6,594 nucleotides of DNA from Oscillospiraceae bacterium. GTDB taxonomy: Bacteria; Bacillota; Clostridia; Oscillospirales; Oscillospiraceae. Positions 5,192 through 6,594 of the stretch are shown one piece after another (positions within the stretch are counted from its first letter, which is position 1; the number at the start of each line of letters is the position of its first letter). Where the stretch lies: assembly GCA_031255955.1 (NCBI GenBank), contig JAIRRO010000053.1, positions 1 through 6,594 of the forward strand. The letters run 5' to 3'. The notes under the pieces are model-generated. The model worked only from the letters and a program-made list of their open reading frames with translations. It ran no database searches and was not told the DNA's origin. Made by a program: the position numbers and the translations under genes.

Positions 5192-6594
5192 GGTATCAAC
5201 CCCCTCCGCACGGCGATGCGTATCGCGTCCGCCGTATTCTGCGCGCCGAGCTTCTTATATATAATGAGTACGGACGCCTTTACCGTGTTGACAGACAGCC
5301 CGCGGCTTGTGGCAATTTCTGATCGCGACAGCCCGTGACATATGTCCGCCAGAATATCCTTCTCCCGCACCGTCAGCGGCAGCGTCTCGTCCGCGTCGCC
5401 GGAGCGCTCGCGTATATCCGAAATGATATGCCCGAGCTTTTTGGCATATGTGGAAGATTTCTTTTGTATCATCCCCAGCCATTTTTGCGGAATGTCACGC
5501 CGCCCGCTCTTTTGAGCCACCGCCGCCAGGGTGCGCATATCGCGCCCCAGCTCGATAAACGGCATATCAAGCTTATCGCCCGCCGAAATTTCATAAGCCT
5601 CGCGCAGCGTATCCATCGCGGCGCTCTTTTCACCCACGTGGTACAGGCACACGGCTCTCATCGCCGCCACTTCCAACCGCCCGATCATAAACGCCTCGGG
5701 TCCATACTCTCCTCCGCTGTTCTCTAATGTCGCCAGCACCGTGTGATAGCGCTTTTCCACAAGAAAATACTTTGCGCGGACAAGTATTTCCAGGCCAAAG
5801 GACAGGGAATTCAAGTCACTCTGCTCAAATTCGCTTTTCAGCCACTCAGGCACAAGCCTTGTCTGCCGCGTCTGCGCGTAAAACCACCCCATAGCAATGT
5901 CGTGCAGGGTATTTCTGTTCAAGAATTCCTCGTTGCCCAGCATATCCGTCAGCCGCCGGGTAAGCTCACGCAGCTTCGCCGGGTTTGCCAGATGAATATT
6001 GATTCTCAGCAAAAACATCAGCGCGCGGTGCTCAACTTGAAATTGCTCTGTCTCGCGCGCTTTAATTAAAGCGATATTGGCAAGCTTCTCCGCGTTTCCG
6101 ATATCCGCCTTGAAATACGCCGCCTCGCACTCGGCAAGCGCCGCCATACCGCCAAACATTCCGTTCTTCGCTTTTTCCGCAAAATGCGCGTACTGCTCAA
6201 ACGCCCGGTTCGCCCGTTCCATCGTCCCCGGCGCGGAGGGATACCCCACGCGGCAGACATATGACGCCACAAGTGTGCGCTCTCTGGGACCGAACGGCGC
6301 CTTGCCGCCGAGGACAAAATGCCTGTAGCCCGCTTCAAAATCCGCGGTGTAATCGTATTCGCCCGTGTACAGGCACGTATAAATCCCGATGTATCCGAGA
6401 TTCAAATGGCATTCCGCAAGCAGTCTGTGCTTTTCCGGCGTGTCCGGCGTGTCCTCATACATCGCTATGACGCGAAGCGCCTCGTCGCGCGCCTCATCGA
6501 ATTTCGCGATGCTTTGCAGCAGCTTTATGCGTATGACATACAGGCGCGATTCCGCTTCAAATGCGCCCTCAGGCGCGCGCGCCAGCGCCTCAAG
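5188..6594 (-). CDS. Large LuxR-type transcriptional regulator with TPR-like region (5' partial)
   Basis: The frame is open to the window edge, so 468 C-terminal residues are visible and the ATG at 6462 is only internal. The last 64 residues form a LuxR/GerE helix-turn-helix: 'LTVREKDILADICHGLSRSEIA' followed by the recognition helix 'SVNTVKASVLIIYKKLGA'. The preceding 400 residues are alpha-helical with TPR-like elements (such as 'ALAECEAAYFKADIGNAEKLANIAL' and 'AAMRAVCLYHVGEKSAAMDTLREA'). This is the arrangement of MalT/LAL regulators, which usually total 800-900 residues and carry an N-terminal ATPase that binds a small-molecule signal; that part is outside the window. No phosphoacceptor domain is visible. 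The gene lies first in a tight same-strand chain with the membrane proteins and probably controls them, perhaps in response to the transported compound. Confidence 0.85.
   Translation of the reverse strand, partial: LEALARAPEGAFEAESRLYVIRIKLLQSIAKFDEARDEALRVIAMYEDTPDTPEKHRLLAECHLNLGYIGIYTCLYTGEYDYTADFEAGYRHFVLGGKAPFGPRERTLVASYVCRVGYPSAPGTMERANRAFEQYAHFAEKAKNGMFGGMAALAECEAAYFKADIGNAEKLANIALIKARETEQFQVEHRALMFLLRINIHLANPAKLRELTRRLTDMLGNEEFLNRNTLHDIAMGWFYAQTRQTRLVPEWLKSEFEQSDLNSLSFGLEILVRAKYFLVEKRYHTVLATLENSGGEYGPEAFMIGRLEVAAMRAVCLYHVGEKSAAMDTLREAYEISAGDKLDMPFIELGRDMRTLAAVAQKSGRRDIPQKWLGMIQKKSSTYAKKLGHIISDIRERSGDADETLPLTVREKDILADICHGLSRSEIATSRGLSVNTVKASVLIIYKKLGAQNTADAIRIAVRRGLIP

Overview
The window looks like a chromosomal segment from a moderately GC-rich, spore-forming member of the Clostridia (Bacillota), probably a gut lineage known mainly from metagenomes. 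The basis is family content: an Rpn-type nuclease tail, a BclA/BclB-like collagen protein of the spore-surface kind, short DUF6514- and DUF5058-type proteins, strong Shine-Dalgarno sites and a TTG start. No rRNA, tRNA, CRISPR array or complete mobile element is visible.

Left part (1-1016), an accessory zone with decay. The 3' end of an Rpn-family nuclease gene (+ strand, open to the window edge) ends in a 21-bp tandem repeat that encodes a heptad-like tail. It is followed by a cluster of short GC-rich hairpins (377-435 and 486-533). On the minus strand lies a hicB antitoxin gene with a very good sigma-A-type promoter. A hicA toxin remnant starts directly after the hicB stop codon and is broken by a one-base frameshift in an A run and by loss of its C-terminal part.

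Middle part (1017-3350). A 667-residue collagen-like protein (TTG start) alternates four Gly-X-Y segments with three 51-residue globular modules. It ends in a BclB-like beta-rich domain. All of its cysteines lie in the first 44 residues. A strong rho-independent terminator that should work in both directions follows.

Right part (3351-6594). A small DUF6514-like gene on the plus strand converges on, and overlaps by 29 bp, a minus-strand operon. That operon reads, in transcription order: a large LuxR-type regulator with a TPR-like helical region (5' end outside the window), a possible 15-codon micro-ORF, a DUF5058-like membrane protein, and a second polytopic membrane protein. Each junction in this chain is a 4-base GTGA or ATGA overlap if the micro-ORF is real, which suggests translational coupling. 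The two membrane proteins probably form one complex, perhaps a transporter, controlled by the LuxR protein; the substrate cannot be read from the sequence. No terminator is seen at the operon's end before the bidirectional terminator at 3204-3244, so the operon transcript may run antisense through the whole DUF6514-like gene.
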